The notes beneath the pieces were generated by a model. The model was not told where the DNA came from, made no database searches, and saw only the letters and a program-made list of their open reading frames with translations. A DNA stretch of 6,617 bases from Microthrixaceae bacterium. GTDB taxonomy: Bacteria > Actinomycetota > Acidimicrobiia > Acidimicrobiales > Acidimicrobilacustridaceae. Of this stretch, positions 4,327-6,617 are shown piece after piece. Made by a program: the position numbers and the translations under genes. The stretch spans positions 1 to 6,617 of the forward strand of contig CANGMY010000084.1 of NCBI GenBank assembly GCA_947455015.1, written 5' to 3'. The first letter of the stretch is position 1, and every line of letters starts with the position of its first letter.

Positions 4327-6617
4327 TAGGAGCGAACCGCCGCCCGAACAAGATCAAGCGCCTCGTCGAGGGCTTCGGGATCTTTGCCACCGGCGACGGC
4401 AAGATCGGCGCTCTTTCCGCCGCCACCCTTGACCTTCTTGGCCGCATCGGCGATGAGTTCAGAGGCATTGAGACCAGAGTCGGCGGCAACAGCTGCGACG
4501 ATCGTGACGCCACCACCTTCAGGCGCGGTGCCGAGCACAACGGCTTTAATGCCGGCGCGGTCGCGAATTGCAACGGCAAGGTCGCGGACACCGTCGCGAT
4601 CAAGACCGTCGACGCGGGCGATCACGATGCCATCGACGGCTTGTTCGGCGAGTTCGCCGGAACGACCAGCAGCCGCCTGACGCTCAAGATCGCGAATGCG
4701 GGTGCGAAGGTCTTTCACTTCGGCAACGCGTCGCTCAACAGCATCGACAAGTTCATCGGTAGCGACGCCCATTGCATCGGCAGCGGCCTTTATGCGTCGT
4801 TCGTCTTCACGAAGACGTTCAAGCGGACCCATTCCCGAAACCGCTTCGATCCGGCGGATGTTCGAACCGATCGAAGCTTCACTGATGATCTTCACGGGAC
4901 CAATATCGCCGAGCGCCTTCACGTGCGTGCCACCACACAATTCGGTGGAATGCGGACCAGCTTCAAGAACCTTGACGACATCGCCGTACTTGTCGCCAAA
5001 GAACGCGATAGCACCAATTTCTTCGGCCTTGTCCTTGGTTGTTTCGTAATGACGGGCCGGAGAGTTCGCAAGAATGTCCGACGCAACGAGGTCTTCGATG
5101 GCAATGATTTCGTCGTCACTCAGAGCTTCGTAATGAGAGAAATCGAAACGAAGTCGATCGGGACCGACGAGAGAACCTTGCTGTTTCACATGGTCACCAA
5201 GCGTTTCGCGCAATGCCCAATGAAGAAGGTGCGTTGCGGTGTGATTGCGCTTGATGGCGTCGCGGCGTTCGCCGTCAATAACCGCGTTCACCGTTTGACC
5301 GACTTCGATGTCGCCTTCAAGAACTTCGAAACGGTGACGCACAACACCCGGAGCGCCGTACAGAGTTTCTGTGATGCGGGCTCGACCAGTCGGTGAAGTG
5401 ATGACACCGGTGTCTCCAACTTGGCCACCGGATTCCGCGTAGAACGGCGTGTGGTCGAGAACGATTGAATCATCGGTTACCGCAAGCACATTTGCGTCGA
5501 CGGCGTAGGAATCGTCGCCAAGGAAATGTGTTGGTCCGTGTTCTGCCGAAACCGCGGCAAACACTTCAACGTTTTCGCCGCCGGCACCTTTGCGCGCGTC
5601 TTTCGCCCGCCGACGCTGTTCTGCCATTTCCGAGGCGAAGCCGTCCTCATCGACGTCGTGTCCGCGTTCGAGCGCGATCTCGCGAGTGAGTTCGAGCGGG
5701 AAACCGTGCGTGTCGTGCAAGAGGAATGCGACGGAACCACCGATGGTTGCGCCTGGACCCAAACGATCGAGTTCGGTGTCGAGCAACGCCGTTCCCGATT
5801 TAAGCGTGGCCCGGAATCGTTCTTCTTCGCGCGCCACGACAGTTCGAACGAAGTCTTGCTGCTTCACGAGATCGGGGTAGGCCTCACCCATAACCTCAAC
5901 AGTGGTGTCGACGAGCGTCGGCGTGACGAGATCGGCAACGTCGAGCAGATAGGCCTCGCGCACAGCGCGACGAATAATGCGACGCAACACATAGCCGCGT
6001 CCTTCGTTAGATGGAAACACCCCGTCGCTCACGAGGAAACTCATCGTGCGGGCGTGCTCAGCGAGAATCCGAAGCGAAATATCGGAGCGTTCGCCCGCAC
6101 CAAGTCGCGTATTGGTCACGCGCTGTGCGGTTTCTACGAGCGGAGCAAGCACGTCGGTTTCAAAAACCGAATCGACACCCTGCAGCACACCGAGAATTCG
6201 TTCGAGACCAGCGCCGGTGTCGATGTTCTTCTTGGGCAATTCGGTGTCGTGACCGTCGGTGTCGCGAGCGAACTGCATGAAGACGAGGTTCCAGATTTCA
6301 AGGAACCGCTCGTCACTACCGGAAGCAGGGCCGCCATCGGGGCCATATGCCGCACCCTTGTCAACATAAATCTCAGAACAAGGACCGCACGGACCGGGAG
6401 GACCCCCGGGAGGTCCCCACCAGTTATCGGCATCGAGAAATTGAATGCGGTCGGGGTTGACCCCAACTTCGTCGCGCCAAATATCGGCCGCTTCCTGGTC
6501 ACTTAGATGGCAGGTGACCCAGAGAAGTTCGGGATCGATCCCAAAAAGGTTGGTGACCATGTCCCATGCCATCGGGATGGCTTCGTGCTTGAAATAGTCA
6601 CCAAAAGAAAAGTTGCC
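4326..6617 (-). CDS. alaS: Alanine--tRNA ligase, 5' end cut off by the window
   Basis: AlaRS charges tRNA-Ala and hydrolyses mischarged Ser- or Gly-tRNA-Ala in the cytosol. The frame is open to the right edge; 763 residues are visible, beginning GNFSFGDYFKHEAI, which in E. coli AlaRS lies near residue 95, so roughly the first 95 residues are outside. In visible numbering, the class II aminoacylation core includes GPCGPCSE (75-82), WNLVFMQF (109-116) and DTGAGLERI (133-141). The editing domain has YAESGGQ (393-399), HTATH (459-463) and CGGTH (561-565), so the zinc-binding His, His, Cys and His residues are intact. A charged, coiled-coil-like stretch (about 600-650) leads to the C-Ala domain with KGGGGKSADLAVAGGK (730-745). 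An internal Met at 6572 is not the start. The loop before GPCGPC is unusually rich in Pro and Gly. The stop overlaps the ruvX start by one base; the gene heads the visible operon. Confidence 0.98.
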   Translation of the reverse strand, partial: GNFSFGDYFKHEAIPMAWDMVTNLFGIDPELLWVTCHLSDQEAADIWRDEVGVNPDRIQFLDADNWWGPPGGPPGPCGPCSEIYVDKGAAYGPDGGPASGSDERFLEIWNLVFMQFARDTDGHDTELPKKNIDTGAGLERILGVLQGVDSVFETDVLAPLVETAQRVTNTRLGAGERSDISLRILAEHARTMSFLVSDGVFPSNEGRGYVLRRIIRRAVREAYLLDVADLVTPTLVDTTVEVMGEAYPDLVKQQDFVRTVVAREEERFRATLKSGTALLDTELDRLGPGATIGGSVAFLLHDTHGFPLELTREIALERGHDVDEDGFASEMAEQRRRAKDARKGAGGENVEVFAAVSAEHGPTHFLGDDSYAVDANVLAVTDDSIVLDHTPFYAESGGQVGDTGVITSPTGRARITETLYGAPGVVRHRFEVLEGDIEVGQTVNAVIDGERRDAIKRNHTATHLLHWALRETLGDHVKQQGSLVGPDRLRFDFSHYEALSDDEIIAIEDLVASDILANSPARHYETTKDKAEEIGAIAFFGDKYGDVVKVLEAGPHSTELCGGTHVKALGDIGPVKIISEASIGSNIRRIEAVSGMGPLERLREDERRIKAAADAMGVATDELVDAVERRVAEVKDLRTRIRDLERQAAAGRSGELAEQAVDGIVIARVDGLDRDGVRDLAVAIRDRAGIKAVVLGTAPEGGGVTIVAAVAADSGLNASELIADAAKKVKGGGGKSADLAVAGGKDPEALDEALDLVRAAVRS

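Noticed and set aside
4074..5396. Plus-strand open frame of 440 codons
   Set aside because: It is antisense to alaS in codon register and ends where alaS uses a TCA serine codon. It is explained by sense codon bias.
6391..6420. GC-rich inverted repeat in alaS as a terminator or attenuator
   Set aside because: It lies within the catalytic core coding sequence, has no T-run, and follows directly from Gly and Pro codons.
5526..6506. Plus-strand open frame of 326 codons
   Set aside because: It is antisense to alaS in codon register and ends where alaS uses a CTA leucine codon. The AlaRS motifs on the minus strand leave no room for doubt.

Overview
The window reads as ordinary core genome from an actinobacterium (Actinomycetota). 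All six genes lie on the minus strand and are tightly packed. In transcription order, from the right edge leftwards, they are alaS (5' end cut off), ruvX, mltG, aroE, a prepilin-type peptidase gene and aroC (3' end cut off). This order is classic for Actinobacteria: Mycobacterium tuberculosis has alaS, ruvX, mltG, aroE, a putative type IV peptidase and, further on, chorismate synthase, aroK and aroB. GC content is moderate-high (about 55-60% by eye), GTG starts are common, and codons with A or T in the third position are scarce in most genes. A moderate-GC lineage such as an Acidimicrobiia-like environmental clade is possible, but I cannot place it more precisely.

Layout: 4326-6617 is the C-terminal ~763 residues of alanyl-tRNA synthetase. 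3904-4326 is the RuvX/YqgF RNase H-fold nuclease, starting on the last base of the alaS stop. 2626-3882 is the MltG endolytic transglycosylase, with a long proline-rich cytoplasmic tail. 1784-2626 is shikimate dehydrogenase, overlapping the mltG stop by one base and preceded by a strong Shine-Dalgarno. 1088-1774 (or 1783) is a short prepilin peptidase. 1-1028 is chorismate synthase. The only gap over 25 bases is the 59-base one between the peptidase gene and aroC (1029-1087). No gene-free stretch reaches 300 bases.

The genes almost certainly form one transcription unit whose promoter lies to the right of the window. They serve different processes: translation (AlaRS), RNA/DNA maintenance (RuvX), control of peptidoglycan strand length (MltG), aromatic amino-acid synthesis (AroE and AroC) and secretion or pilus maturation (peptidase). 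No RNA genes, mobile elements, CRISPR arrays or foreign islands are visible.

I found no evidence for a new biological system. The points worth a second look are small-scale: a perfect 6-bp hairpin covering the aroC start codon, two junctions where the next gene follows in the same frame after one stop, a rare-codon AT-rich island in mltG, a peptidase lacking its zinc-binding cysteines, and proline-rich stretches in MltG and AlaRS.
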